Position numbers and translations under genes: made by a program
Notes under the pieces: model-generated
What the model saw: the letters and a program-made list of their open reading frames with translations, nothing else
Databases searched by the model: none
Told to the model about the DNA's origin: nothing
Shown: piece by piece, positions 43,101-55,900 of the stretch
Numbering within the stretch: the first letter of the stretch is position 1
Layout of the letters: each line of letters starts with the position of its first letter
Assembly (NCBI GenBank): GCA_022578965.1
Contig: MU400506.1
Location: 310,001 to 374,000, forward strand
DNA from: Xylaria sp. FL1777
Taxonomy: Eukaryota > Ascomycota > Sordariomycetes > Xylariales > Xylariaceae
DNA length: 64,000 nt
Direction: 5' to 3'

Positions 43101-46100
43101 AGGGGTTGTGCTGCGTATACAGTTTAGTAAATACACCTAGATTTCAATAGTTTCCTATGACGCAAGTGTTCGTACGACCACTGGGGAGCCTTCTGGACTG
43201 TCTCAGATGGGCGGGGGCTGAATAGCCTCGTGGAGATCGAACATCGAGATCTGTAGTATTCAGCCCAATACGATTGTCATACCCACCATGTGCAACTTCA
43301 TGTGAACCCTTCAGATCGTGTAGATCTTCCGTACAGCATAAGGTACGCCCTGTTTAAGAGGCCGTCCTAGTCAGCGATGGAGATTCCCAGTGTAGGTAAT
43401 TAAAACATGGGCTTCGTAGATCATACCCTAATGCGTCCTAATGCTACGTATAGTCATCGGAGTTATGAACACGGGGGGCGAAGTCAACCCACGGAATTGC
43501 CAGCTTCTAGCCGATCATATCATTCATTACTGACCTACATCAATTAAATTACGTGTTAAATTGCTACCTAGGTATGCATCTCAAGCTTCAATTCCTCCAG
43601 ATTTATTGCGTGCAATAGAAGTTTTGGGCTTTCAGGGGTGTGAGCGTGTTCAAGGGGGCGGTTCCTCTATGATGCGGCCTTGCATACATGCACAATCCGC
43701 CGGATGGTCATCACCGCCGTACCAGGTTCATCTATACTACATATCTGGGCTTGGCCACCTATTCACCCTTCTAGATTAATGATATGTAGGTCGTGGCTGT
43801 CTATATCGCAGGGGCAGAGAAGGATCGGAGGAGGAGCGGGTGCTCTGCTGCAGGTCTTAAATGCGGACAAATGCGGAGGGACTAAGTTTATGCGTACTTG
43901 CATGGATCCTTGTTACCGTTGTTGGTGTAATTGTCTAAACAGCGTTGATGAATACCTGAATACTCCTTGCTAGCTGTTTACTCTTAGGTATAGTAGTTGG
44001 ATATGTCTTCCAGATCCTAGACTCACATTGTGCCATCTGGACGCTCTGGGATATTCTATTTCTACGGATCGTTGAGCGCTGCTGTCTTTATCTACCTTTT
44101 AAAAATCGGTTCTTCTAAGCCCTGCCGGCTCATAGTCGGTCTTCCCGGTGGCGTTGTACTTCCTGCTAAAACATTGACAGCTGACTGTGGCTGATTCGAG
44201 GTAGTTTTCGCACCGTACAGCGAGCAGAAGTGATTGTCTCAGAATGGAGATTCGCCTACTAGGCAGGTAGGTCGTGATTATGGCCCATGAAAGTGTTTAA
44301 CATTTACCTGATAGAGTAGGTACTCCTGCTAATAGTACGCTGTTGTTAAAGTATGCTGGCTAGCCTAAATTTTGAGCAAAATATTAGCAGAAATGGCACC
44401 AGTTGTTACTGTAGCTGAGCTTCAGCTATTGCTCATAATACTCTCCAGTAGTCCACCTGTAAAAACGAGAATCGGTGAAGGGCCTTATTTGCAAATTCAA
44501 GGGAATTCAGGACCCTTTATATACTTAAATCTACAGGTATTCCAGAGGAAGCTAAGGATTAATATCGTTGGTAGCAACTTGGCGCTGAGCCGCGGCTACG
44601 CTGTAGTCTCAAACTTACGAGTATGTGAGTACCTAAAGTCCATACATACCCGAAACGACTGAGCTCTCGGGTTGTTAGTACCTCGCATATCCCTTGTAGC
44701 ACCCTCTTAATTAGACTGAAATAGATCTAGAGAAACGTTGCAGCACCTCCTAACGCGACGGACAAGCATCACACAATATGGCTTCTTCTTTTCTCTCTCT
44801 CTTTTTCTTTTTTCCTTCTCTTTTTCCTGAAGAGTTGTTTGATTCGTTGTGTTGTTTTTGTCGTTGTTTTTGGCTCTGAGCCTTTCGTCCCACTTTCAAC
44901 CTTAAAAAGGTTATGCTTATATGTACATTACCTCCTTGCTAAAAGCTGCCCCGCAGCTCTAAGACCGCTAGTCTGCACTGTCAGATATGTGTAGTGTACA
45001 CTACATAAGTACGCATACATATAGTAGATCACACGTGCTGCTAACCCCTGGAGTAAGGGCTTTTCTACGTGGAGTCAATGCATGAACATGCGGCCTTGAG
45101 CTGTCCACACCCGATAACCCGACAGTGCTACTCCACAGCTCATCTATATACGGCTAGCTTATGTGTGATTAGGTGAGCAGTGGAGCAGGCTGCCATTGCC
45201 ATGATAGGTTTAACCTTCATCTGTGGACACTTATGTCGTCCTTCCCGAGAATCCGAGGCACACGTGTGGCAGAGTGTATTGAACTAGGCTAAAAATAACC
45301 TATTAGAAGCTATTACCTCAGAGCTACCACTCTAGAATACTGCCACGCGGGGCCTAATCTTCCAGCCCTTGCGCTAGCGCCCTAGTGCTGTAGAAGAGGC
45401 TGTACACTAGCTCGCTGGCCGCCTGCCAGCTTAACGCCGTAGTAGCAATTCGGCTTAGCAACCTCTTCGCTTACTATACAATACCATACTTTAAGTCCTT
45501 AGTTGGGACGGCGTGGGTAAGAACCCTGTTGGAAAATCCTTGGCTGACTCCTGTTCTTTTTTGTACGTCAGTGCGGTTTTTAGTCGATACTTTGCTACTA
45601 TTAGAGACGCCAGCACCGCTCTTGCATAGCCCAATAAACGATTACTAGTCTGGGCGGCATACGCCACGGGAATATGTTCTCGGGCCTTGTTTAGCTAGCA
45701 ATCTAGCAATGAACTACCGGTATACGTGGGCCTGCGCGAAGAGAGAGACATAGAGAGAAAGGGAAATAGAGGGAAAAAAGGGAGCTGAATGCGATTGCGG
45801 AGTAGCGAAATCCAATCGCAGATGTCGGTAAGATCCCACGTAACACGCTCCTCCACTAATTGCTAGGGATCTATATCAGGGACGGGAGTTGGGAGGCTTG
45901 GAAAAAGCTTATCTAAAGCTTGATGTCGGCTTATATCTCAGCCACCAATCACAGGTTGTGAACTCACCCAGCCTGTGGTTCGCTTAATTCAGGCGGGTCT
46001 AGACGAAACACCTCCCTCGTCGTGGACGTGTATGCGTAGTGTACCCAAAGTACCTGCTTCGTACAATACCACCCTTAATTATAGCGGAGCTGGAGTTCCC

Positions 46101-46985
46101 CTTGCAGCTGCATCTAAGGCTACCTACCTGCATTTACTGCGTATTGTGTTCCACACCACACTAAGCTAGCTATACTACACTAGTGTAGATGGCAACGGCC
46201 TTCATACTAGTTTTCTTTTCGGGTAGCGGTAGCCTATCAGTTAAGACGAAGGATTCTAGACTATACGTAGTAGCTAGTAGGTAGTATATGCGTAGTATAT
46301 CTCTTGGCTAAGACTCAAGAGCACCAATGCAGGTTGTCACTTGCGTGATTGTTGTCGAAGTATACCTGCTCTGCTGTCATTTAGACAGAGTATGAGCACA
46401 TGGACAATATTAATCGTTTACATCTTGATGGGGTATTACTGTTCGTCTAAAGTTCCGATTATATGCTCTTCTCTTACGACTTACCATGCTCTTCTCAGAC
46501 AGACTCATTAACTGGTTACATGGCTATAATGCTTCTAAGATAATACCTTTCTCCACCTGAGGCAAGATGCCCAGTCGGCGTATCGGCTGCAGATCACTAC
46601 ACAATCATTGGAACATGTAAACATACGACTCTTAATCTTCGCTACCGTAATTCTTCGGCAATAACTATGTGATTCAGTCCCCGAGACAAGACCAGCTGCT
46701 TACGCTCTATTGGAGTACTATTCGTACGTTTTCGTTACATTTGTGCGATCTGTCTCATTCCGGTAATCGTTCCCCGCGACAAGGACTAAGCAGAAGAGCC
46801 GTTGAGGTTAACTAACGCACAATATCGCCATCGCACATGCAGAGCAGCCAATCTTTCCTCAATAATATAACTGATCTTACTGCATAGAACATCCCGTATT
46901 CTCAATACCGTATACGCCCCGGAAAACGGGGGCTTTGATACAACCCTAACCCTGCGAGTTCTTGGCGAAATTGCTAATCCCGAAC

Positions 46986-47090
46986 GCATTGGTAAAGCCG
47001 AACAAGCGAACAAGCGTAGCAAGCATATTGGTAAAGCCGATGAAGCAGTGTACGAAGCATATTGGTAGAGCTGAACGTAGACGAACTAGG
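46986..47090. repeat. Three imperfect ~35-bp tandem repeats
   Basis: Units start at 46986, 47023 and 47057 with gcat(at)tggtaaagccga or gcatattggtagagctgaa, each continuing with gaa/gta-rich tails. Non-coding context. Confidence 0.65.
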
Positions 47091-47769
47091 TAGATTGATA
47101 GGATTGATAAAGTACTTAGGTAATCAGCTATTTCCTTAGCCTCAGCTAGCGTCGCATGCGGAGATGATATTTCCTGGCTTTCCCCGGATGACCCGAACTA
47201 ATCCACACTAGTTAATCCTTAGTGTAATGTTTGTTTTGCGTGGCATGAACAGTAATGACGAGAAAAGCCTTGTAGGTTTGAGCCCGTTCATCTGATGAAA
47301 ATTCAGAAAAGTGGTACGCCCAACCGGAAGTTTCCCGTAAACAAGAACTTCATCAAAAAATGTATATTCTAACATGCTTCACTACCATGGGTATTGATCT
47401 ACCTGTAGTAAGAAACTGCGTCGATTTTGCCCGGTGCCGGATTCGCTAAATGTGTTGATATGCTGTATTGTAACTTGCAAAGGCTACGACTTTAGTAAGG
47501 CTGTTAGTAAGTCTACGGTACAGCAAGTGAACCAATAAGCCTCCCTTGTCACAGGTAAGCATCCTAATGGCTAATGTTCGCTCCCCTTTCACGCTTTTCT
47601 GTCTCGCCTTACCTTTACCCACATTATTATGCTGGGCAGTGTAACTAAGAATAGAAAGGCTCATGGCTCGGAGATTACGCTGCAGGGCATGTTTACATGT
47701 ACAGGCGTTGCTCAACCTCGACAGCCACCAAGGCGTATAAGTACGGCTGGGCATCCTGCTAGTGCCTCG

Positions 47770-47940
47770 AGTTATCACTATCAGCGGTCACGTTCCCTTC
47801 TGCTTCATTCTTCTCTTCGGTGGTGACGTTTTCTTTAGCTTCACTTCTTTTCTCTGATTGAGGGTTGCCTTTTGAAACGCGTGTTCACTCTTTTCTCTTT
47901 CTGACTACCACCTTTTGAAATACTTGAATTCTCTTGGAAT
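47770..47940 (+). promoter_or_regulatory. CT-rich promoter/leader of secreted GMC gene
   Basis: The plus strand is rich in cttc, ttctttt and ctctttt words over the 170 bp before the ATG at 47948. Pyrimidine-rich leaders are common ahead of strongly expressed genes in filamentous fungi, which fits the biased codon choice of this gene. Confidence 0.4.
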
Positions 47941-47947
47941 TAGAGCA

Positions 47948-50643
47948 ATGAAGTCCTTTTCATATCTCGCGCTAATCAGCGCGATTGCGCCATTCGCACA
48001 AGCTACGTAAGTCTTGGTATTCCTTGGTCCTTTTCCAAGAAACAGGGTTGACAAGTAGTAAAGAGATTTGGCCCCCAATGGTCCCGATGTCCTCATCGCC
48101 AAGGTAGAGGACCAGCTCATATTCCCCCAGACTGGCCCGACACTCTCCGTACAGGAGGCCCCATCTAAGGAATATGAGTACATCATTGTTGGCTCAGGTG
48201 CCGGTGGATCGCCCCTCGCTGCCAACTTAGCCCGCGCTGGTCACAGTGTCCTGCTCGTCGACGCAGGTGGCGACTACGGTAACCTACGACAAGTCGATGC
48301 CCCTGCTTTGGCCAACCCGGCTTCCGAGAGGAATGAAGTCAGCTGGGGTTTCTTCGTCCACCACTACGAAAACGAGACACAGGCGTTGAAGGACCGCAAG
48401 CTTACCTACCTAACCCCTGACAACGAGTACTACTGTAAGTCGCTTCCGTAGCCTCTTCTGAGGCCATAGCTAAATCGTTGGTATCACAGCTGGTGTAAGC
48501 CCTCCTGAGGGCTCTACCGTCCTTGGTAACTTTTATCCCCGATATGGTGGTCTCGGCGGTTGCACGGAGCATAACGCTCTTGTCGGCTTGCTTCCTTCCA
48601 AGAACGATTACGCTTATGTTGCGAACCTTACTGGCGATTCCTCTTGGGAACTTTCCAACATGCGCAAGTACTACGACAAGCTTGTTAACGCGCAATACCT
48701 GAACCCGTAAGTGGATATCTGACTCTTCCTTTGTATTCTCCGCAGTTTTACCAGGAACCCGTTGATTGTGAAAGTACTGGAAGCTCTGGAGGATCTTGGG
48801 ATCTTTAGATACTTGATTGTGATTGCTGACAAGCATTACAGTACTGCCAGCGGTGGATATCTCGACCTTAACATCAACCCTGAAGCCATTGCTGCTCAGG
48901 ATGTTAAGCTTATGTCTTCTCTTATCGGTGCTGCTAGGGGTTGGGGAGTTGCTGCCGATGCTGTCGACAATCTCGAAAATGCCGTTAAGCAGACTATCGC
49001 CACAGCAACTGCGCAGGGTATCGACCCTTACACTGAGCTGCTCCCTTTGAACTTGACAGGGGTATGTATCCCGTTCTACAGGGGTGTCTTGGGAGCCAGG
49101 AATTGCGAATACCTGGTTGAAATTTTGCTTCGATGAAACATAAGCTGACATGAAAAACTTGTAGGCTATCACGGATGCTTACGCCAAGGTGGTTGTTCAT
49201 GACGCAAACACTGACGCCCCCGACCGTGACAGCGTCAACCTGTTCGCGCGTCTGCCTGAGGCCATTGACAACGTTAACTACCGCCGCTCATCGCCCCGTG
49301 ACTACGTGTACGACACTGTTACCGCCAAGAACGCTGATGGATCGAAGAAGTACCCTCTGGATGTTGCGCTGCAGACGCTGGTGACCAAGGTCACCTTCAA
49401 GAACAGCACCTGCGGCAAGCCAAAGGCCACCGGTATCGAGTACCTTTTCGGAGAGTCTCTTTACCGCGCTGACCCCCGTGCTACCAACGTGGATACTGGC
49501 AAGCCCGGCTCCGTCAAAGCTACTAAGGAAGTCATTGTTGCTGGTGGTGCCTTCAACTCTCCCCAGATTCTGAAGCTCTCTGGTATCGGACCCAAGGAGG
49601 AGTAAGTCTCAATTCACTAATTTGTCCCGGTGTCAGTCACTACGAGCTTCAGTGCTAACTCACCTTAAAGGCTCCAGCAGTTCGGTATCCCTGTTATAAA
49701 GGATCTCCCAGGTGTCGGCACTAACCTCCAGGATCGTCTGGAAGTCAGTGTTAACGCCCAGTTCCCTACCAACTTCACCCGTATTCTCGACTGCACTTTC
49801 CTCGCCATCACTGAGGACCCGTGCTGGACTCGCTATGCCGACACCAACAACAAGGCCGCTGCCAAGGGTGCCTACGCTTCAAGTGGTAACTACTTCGGTG
49901 GTTTCTGGGTCTCGCCTTACTCTGAGGATGGAGAGCAGGATCTGTGGATCGGTGGTTTCCCCGGTACTTTCAACGGTTTCTACCCTGGATACTCCTCCAA
50001 CGCTGCTACTGCTACCTACAAGAACTACTGGTCTTGGCTCGTCCTTAAGGCCCACACCAGGAACCGGGCTGGCACTGTAAGCATTGCATCATAACATTTG
50101 GAGCGAAACAAATGCTAATTCCCACTATAGGTCAAGCTGGCTTCTGCTAACCCTCGTGATGTGCCTGTTATCACCTTCCACACCCTGTACGAAGGTCTGC
50201 CCAAGGAGGAAGCCGACAAGGACTCATACGCTCTCGTCGAGGCTATCCGCATGGCTCAGAAATTCTACGCTAACACCCCTAACATCGATGGTGAGCCCGT
50301 CCAGTGGTGGCCCCCTGTTGACAAGAGCACCGACGAGGACCTTCACGAATGGGTCAAGGAGGAAGCCTGGGGACATCACGCTTCGTAAGTCAACCCCTAT
50401 TTTTCAACCCCTTCACTATACGATGAATCAGAAGCTGACTCCAACTGTCGCAGGTGCTCTAACCCCATTGGAGCTGCTGATGACCCGAATGCTGTCCTCG
50501 ACAGCAACTTCAAGGTCCGTGGTGTTGACGGTCTCCGTGTCGTCGACGCCTCGGTCTTCCCCAAGATCCCGGGTACCTTCATTGCCCTGCCCATTATAAT
50601 GATTTCTGAGAAGGCCTCAGACGTCATACTCAGCGGTCATTAA
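47948..50643 (+). CDS. Secreted GMC oxidoreductase
   Basis: Extracellular FAD enzyme. Eight exons join in phase: 47948-48006, 48064-48434, 48490-48706, 48842-49061, 49165-49601, 49671-50076, 50131-50384 and 50454-50643 (717 aa). Residues 1-19 form a signal peptide (hydrophobic SYLALISAIAPFAQA). FAD motif: YIIVGSGAGGSPLAANLARA near residue 57; then GGLGGCTEHNALVG, GGAFNSPQILKLSGIGP (second GMC signature), and C-terminal EAWGHHASCSNP (catalytic His near 651) with VVDASVFPKIPGTFIALP. Intron 3 is 135 nt; its CTGAC branch and CAG at 48839-48841 restore NPTASGGYLDLN. Longer than most GMC oxidases because of the first and middle regions. Codon use is strongly biased (C/T-ending), suggesting high expression. 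It abuts the gene desert. Substrate (sugar or aryl alcohol) cannot be told. Confidence 0.9.
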
Positions 50644-52948
50644 GGCCTGTCTGTATATAGAAAAAGGGCTCTTGGTGGATTGAATGGCCAAAATCAGTCA
50701 CCTTGAGTATGCTTCATTGCTTCATTTCTTTGTATCTTGTTACGATTACATACCTACGCCACGTATAGACTAAATTTTATTGGATACCACATTTAAAATG
50801 TTCCCTGTTACTGTGAATTGTTTTTGGGATTACTTGAGCTCTGGTAACATAGCCAGTATTAGAAGTTGTACCCTTAATTTCCGTGTCTTGTGTACTGTTA
50901 TTGTGTTAAGGACCTTTGACTTGTTATCTGTTCTTAAATAATGACGTTTTGGTAACTTTGATTACCATTGTGGGATATTCAAAATCTTGTCTCTCGAATA
51001 CACAGCGATCTAGATATGTAAACATGTACATGCCTGCTAATGCCGTGGTTCCTGAAGGAACAAAGACTGACGCAAAGGTTGCGCTGGCTAGTGTATCGAT
51101 TCAGCCTCTCATGCGCTATGCTACTTCAGCACCAGGCACTCGCCATCAGCATCGCCGATTCTTCAGGTCCCCCGCAAACGCCGTATCTAAGAGGAATAGT
51201 AAGCGCTGAACCTTTTCTGCTTCTAGTGATGACTAGCCCCTCAGCCACGGCCGCCATCTATCCTACGGCACCACGTCTCAGGTCACAAGACATGCCCTTT
51301 AGGATCTCATTGCCTAATTAATGCTACCTACCTACCTTACCAAAAGCAATAATCGGCCCCGGTACGTAATCTTAAGTCAGTGAATAGCCTCTATTTATAT
51401 CTCCGTCATCTCGATCCTGGTTTATCCATATCAGCTCCGTGACGGATGAACAACGTAATATGATCTCCACTATCACTCATCATCGCCATTAACACCGACG
51501 ATCGACCGCTCTGATACACCAAGTTCGAATCAGTTCCGTGCAGGATCCTACTGTAGTTGGCTGAGACCTGCGCCTGTACAGAAGAGAGTAGAAGTTTTTT
51601 TACTAGGAAAAGGGTGTTGTTGCCTAGGGAAAGGGACACAAAAGAAACCTCGTGTACCTACCTATATGAAAAACAAAGAGGTAGCAGGTGGTTAATTAAG
51701 TATCTTTACCAGCTTTACACCTCCTTGCGGTTAATCTTTTTTGCATATACTGATGAATTTCTCTTAAGTGTTTTTACTGAGTTCATTTGGCTTGAAATGT
51801 GTTCAGAGAAGAAGCAGGCAAGGTCATGGCACCGGACATTGATTTCACGTCGGTGCGATCGCGCAAAGCTGCATAGCAAGCGGAACCTTTTTTGAATGCA
51901 CCGCCATTTCGACCACACTTGCCAAATGCCCTGCGTAGCGTAGCAGTGCGTGAATGGTGTTGGGTCACAGAATATCTTAGCCAGGCGCCGATTGGAGTCG
52001 GCAGCGTGTTTCAGGAGCATCACTGCTGGGTTGAGTGCTTCGCTGTCAGCGAGAGCCAACGCCGCCAGCTCAAACGCAATGACACCGCACACAACCTCTT
52101 ATTATGGCTGTGCTGTATGCGACGGGCATCTCGATTGCGGTCCGCGAGAGATAGGAAAGCAGGGTACAACAACTGACTGGCTACACCTTGGATAGTTTAG
52201 TCCAACAAATCTAATAATATGGGTATAGGATAGATAACAAGCCTAAGTCAGAAACATTAAAGAAAAATTATATGTATGTAGCATACCAGGTAAGCCATAT
52301 AAACTTCAATGTTCTCAGAAGGGATATTTCCCCAATGACTTATATAGTACAATACTTTATCTAGGGGGCTGAATAACCCAGGCACTTTAGCGCGTATGTA
52401 TTGTAGAGGTCTAATGTGGAGTCTATCCGTGGTAGAGTCTGAGGTCATAAGGCTAGGCAACCCCGCCATAGTTCCCTAATATGGCCTAGTTAAGTGCCTA
52501 GGAAGTTAGATCAATGGCCCCCCAACGCGTTTCTAGTTAGCAGCTGCACCCAATAAAAACAACACCGCGAAGCTATCAAATAACTTGGGTATCGCGACGG
52601 GTCTTCACATGTTTCCAGCATTTGCTAGACCAGATTCAAGGACCCTTTCACTTTCCAGCTTCCCACACAATTTGTACAATTCTAGTCGCACATATTCCCG
52701 CCTATTCAATCACTTGAAAAATTGTCGTTGGCTCATAAACACCTTCAGCCTGCTTGCACCTACTCGCAAACTGCAGGCGAGTCGATACCTATTGCAGCGA
52801 TTTTGGCTTTGCGCATGTTTCTTGCGCGCAGCATGCATTTCTCGTCTTGCAAGATCATGTCCTTCGAAACGCCCGCCTGATCCGCCGCAATCTCCTCCCT
52901 CTCTCGGCCGTACTTGCTGCAGTCGAGCGCACCTTGCACCCCGAGATA
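50644..52948. other. Intergenic region with possible ankyrin relic
   Basis: About 2.3 kb, no confident gene. The minus strand at 51406-51525 encodes an ankyrin-like piece (see separate entry). tacctacctacc words occur near 51325-51337 and 51655-51665. Confidence 0.5.
51406..51525 (-). pseudogene. Possible ankyrin-repeat fragment
   Basis: Minus strand encodes SSVLMAMMSDSGDHITLFIR followed by HGADMDKPGSR and a stop, matching the TPLMxAxxxGHxxxVxxLIxHGADVN pattern of an ankyrin repeat. It is short, isolated and lacks flanking repeats in frame, so it is a relic at best. Confidence 0.3.
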
Positions 52949-55900
52949 ATGGATCGCAATCCACCCGAGACTGCGGGTGTTCTTGCTACGAAGCCGAACG
53001 GTCGAAAAAACAACACCCAGCCTTTGGGCAACCGTCGCCTTTCGAGGAAGAGCTCGGGTAACACCGAGTCCAAGGAGAACAGCATCACGTCCGACACGGA
53101 CGGAGGCGTGCGGGCCATCCCTCGACCGACACGTATCAGCATTCGTGGCCACCGCCAATCCGACTCCCTGATCGAACAGCGTTTCGCGAGCCCAAGTCCA
53201 GGTTTTGGAGCAGATCGGAGTACCACAGTTCTCGGTACCCCTAGACATTCACAAAATACTCGCATCCCGCGCCCGGCGGCCTCTAGTTCCACCGACAGTC
53301 ATCGCCGAGACACACCAGAACGCCAAGACAAGTCCCCCGATAACTCTTCTGTCCATTCTTCCCCCATGCGCCAGCCTATGAATCTGAAAGCGGCCTTCAA
53401 GCGCGCGCAGGAGCAGACCGCCGCAGAAGCACGTAGTGATTCCGATAATACGATGGACCTGCAAGAAGCCTTCAGAATGGCAAATGAAGAGTTCAACGGC
53501 ATCCAAGGTATCGATGGTTCCCCTAGTCCGGCCCCACGATCCTCCCGCCGCGAATTTAAAAGTACCATTCCAACAAAGAATGGTGTGGGAGTAAGAAATA
53601 ATGATCTCAACAAACATCTCGAAAAGTTTGATCGTAACCATCAGCTGGCCGGAGGTGACGGGCCCCTCGAAGGTCTGTTCGCTAAGAACCGGACTAGATC
53701 TACAGTTTCGGAAATGGGGTTCACCTCGGCCAAGAAAAGTAGCGATGACAGCCCAGGTGGTAACCGTGAACGCCAAAGACCGGGTGTACAAACGGGCAGC
53801 TCGAGAAATCAAGAGAAGATTGAAGAGAGTGGGAATTTGGTGGGAAAATTACCAGCTCCTGGTGCCTACTCGGGCAAAGCTGATGTCGACATACCCATAC
53901 CCTCGATCGAATACGAATCTGCGAGTGACGATCGGCTTTCACCTAACTTACAGCCACCGAATATATCACCTGAAAAGAGTATGAATTGGCATCTTGATGA
54001 TGACTTTACGGCTGGAGACCTGCAATTCTCAGCAAGTCCCCGTATTGCCTTCGAGAAGCACAGTTCTCACCTGGCCCATCAAGTGGATACGCCAGTGCCT
54101 CGTCTGAATAACGATAGACTAAACCAGATCCACCAGAGAGAAATTGAAGCAGCGAGAACGACCTTCCCCGAGGAACCAGTTGTGAAACAGATGAATCATA
54201 AACTGGAAGAAATTAGGGCTCGAGAGTTGGAAGCATCCTCGAGGAGGGCCTTAGCTTCGAGCCGTCTTGACGAAATCAAACTCAGAAATTCAGAGCCTCG
54301 CTCCGAATCACCCGAGACACGCAAGGATTCAAGTACGAAGCCTTTGGAGGAAAACCTAGCGAAACTCGATGATGAACGACAAAGTGCGCTTGGGTCTAGC
54401 TCGAATCCTGAATCGAGAGGCGAGCCGATTCGTGACACTCCAGTTGTGATTTTTAAGCAGTCGAGTGGTAGGGTCCTCGGTGCTAGAGACGAGGAGAGGA
54501 TCCAGGAGAACAATGATAAATCTGGGGCTCTATCTAGGAGGGATTCTCATGATTTGCTTCGTCGCCTCGCCCGAGCGACTAGCTCAAGTCCAAGAGAGGA
54601 TCAGAAGGGAGTAGGGAAAACTGAGGATCTCCCTATCATCGAGAAGGCCGGTATCAAGCAGCTTTCTGGCGGTAACCTCAACCGTTCGCCTTCACGCCAA
54701 GAGGATGGAAAGGTCCGGAATCTAGAGACTAAGAATTCTAGAGACAGACTTACAGTAGGGTTTGCCGATTTAGTGAGAGTACCCTCTAGCGACTCCGTGG
54801 CAGAAAAGCGAAGAAGTATGTCCACTTCAGAAGCTGATCCGACGGATCGTATTGCAGCCGAGCTCAATCTGTTTGCACCTTTGGACAACTACTCTGAGAA
54901 GGGTTCTATTAGAGCTCCGTCCCCTGTTCCATCCGAGCCAATAGACGAGAAAACTCCTCGACCATCAAAGATAGACCCATTGACACAGCCGACGCCTCGC
55001 GTTGTTGGTGCATACGTTGATACGCCGGCCACGGTGCGTGTCAAGGAGGAGGAAAGGCATGTGAACACTAGCGAAAAACCTCCTGTCGCACCAGAACTGA
55101 CCTCTACGACTCAAAGTGAAACCTCAAGCTTGCCACCCACCAAACGTACTCTGAACACGGGTGCCACAAACCCGGCCAGATCCTTAAGGCGCTCAGGGTC
55201 AAGATCGTCTTCAGTGCCAACGGCCTCTCGCCGCTCTAGGTCTTCGTCAAGACGGCGACGGCCTTTGATTAATACTGCTAGACCGCCGACTGTTAGGGAC
55301 GATATCATTGCGATTCTACGAGCCAACAACATCGATGATTCAACATTAGAAAACCTTGACTCGATTCTTGCTGACCACGAGGTTGACGATCTAGAATTAA
55401 AGCAAATGGTCAACGATAGTGTGCTCAAAGTTGAAGACGACCCGGATATGAAATTTTCAGAGACGTCAGATCGTGAGCGAGAGCTTGCGGCGTACGATAG
55501 AATGAGTAAATCTCTTCAGACAGGGTTACTCGGCATACGCTCCGCTAAAAAGGGCATTGAACGTCTAGAAGACAAGGTTACTCATAACAGTGCTACAGAC
55601 GACCAATCCGACCCTAAAGCTTTGTCTAGCGCTAGCCCACCTTCACTACCGCCTCTCATACGGGACGGCACCTCCCCAGCCGTCATTTCGGTACCAAGAT
55701 TATATCGTAAAGACCCTAAATTCAAGCTCACCACTCTCGGCGTCGTTACACTTTGCACTATTATATGGTATGTCCTTGAGTGTACGTTCTGTTTCCTGTA
55801 TGCTGGCCCTGAGTACATATGTACTCCAACAATCCCCTGTGATTGGTCATCAAATGAGCCATATTTCCCATACACGATGCCATTCATGTTGGATGAATGG

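Larger units (their letters stand above)
40110..47947. other. 7.8-kb gene desert, TpA- and stop-rich
   Basis: I found no supportable gene on either strand. Stops are frequent in all frames and TpA/CTA/TAG words are dense (for example 46180-46320). It contains a three-copy ccatcatt run (41513-41536), a pyrimidine tract at about 44784-44828, a purine tract at about 45737-45783 and imperfect ~35-bp repeats at 46986-47090. Composition is compatible with old repeats mutated by RIP; no element boundaries were recognised. Confidence 0.55.

Noticed and set aside
44780..45790. Pyrimidine tract at 44.8 kb and purine tract at 45.75 kb as inverted ends of a mobile element
   Set aside because: Both are low-complexity; the flanking sequences do not form inverted repeats and no target duplication or transposase was found.
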